Shown here: one piece after another, positions 5,114 through 5,129 of the stretch
Position numbering within the stretch: the first letter of the stretch is position 1
Layout of the letters: each line of letters starts with the position of its first letter
Assembly (NCBI GenBank): GCA_945483255.1
Contig: CALYRP010000059.1
Location: 1 to 5,129, forward strand
DNA length: 5,129 nucleotides
Origin: an uncultured Pseudomonadota bacterium
GTDB lineage: Bacteria; Pseudomonadota; Alphaproteobacteria; Rs-D84
Reading direction: 5' to 3'
Translations under genes and position numbers: made by a program
The notes under the pieces: generated by a model
Seen by the model: the letters and a program-made list of their open reading frames with translations, nothing else
The model's database searches: none
What the model was told of the DNA's origin: nothing

Positions 5114-5129
5114 CTTTTTTTTCATCTCC

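Noticed and set aside
5111..5128. Possible last codons of an upstream gene (ending Met-Lys-Lys-Lys, TGA at 5113-5111), expected to be mnmG
   Set aside because: Only about five codons are visible, and another frame is open to a stop at 5087-5085. There is too little sequence to support either reading.

Overview
The window reads as a chromosomal housekeeping segment from an AT-rich, Gram-negative bacterium, most likely a small-genome alphaproteobacterium. Three things suggest this: the order rsmG-parA-parB, which is typical of alphaproteobacterial chromosomes and usually follows mnmG; a peptidoglycan-associated lipoprotein (Pal) with the CDERGSTEYN motif and a lipobox; and an IF3 whose N-terminal half (KIMDYGKFKYE, then a long Lys/Arg linker) looks alphaproteobacterial. 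No species can be named from the sequence alone.

Layout from left to right: the first 178 codons of mutS (minus, running off the left edge); xseB, 2 nt upstream of mutS; a promoter for xseB-mutS; the infC terminator; infC (IF3), which appears to use the rare AUU start codon; a divergent family-4-type uracil-DNA glycosylase-like gene 44 bp upstream of infC; a short divergent intergenic region; pal, the only plus-strand gene; a 28-bp perfect palindrome acting as a shared terminator between convergent pal and parB; parB and parA (2 nt apart); a 117-bp spacer with a strong parAB promoter and a palindrome resembling a degenerate parS; rsmG; and about 67 bp of upstream spacer. There is no gene-free stretch longer than 300 bases.

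Three functional themes are present. DNA repair is represented by the UDG-like gene, the small subunit of exonuclease VII and MutS. Chromosome segregation is represented by ParA, ParB and a possible parS. Translation and envelope functions are represented by IF3, 16S rRNA methyltransferase RsmG and Pal.

I see no mobile element, CRISPR array, tRNA/rRNA or defence system, and no convincing new multi-gene system. The points most worth a second look are the UDG-like protein, which has no cysteine at all and a degraded catalytic motif; IF3, with an AUU start and a heavily altered C-terminal ribosome-binding motif; the parS-like palindrome upstream of parAB; and a possibly leaderless rsmG transcript.
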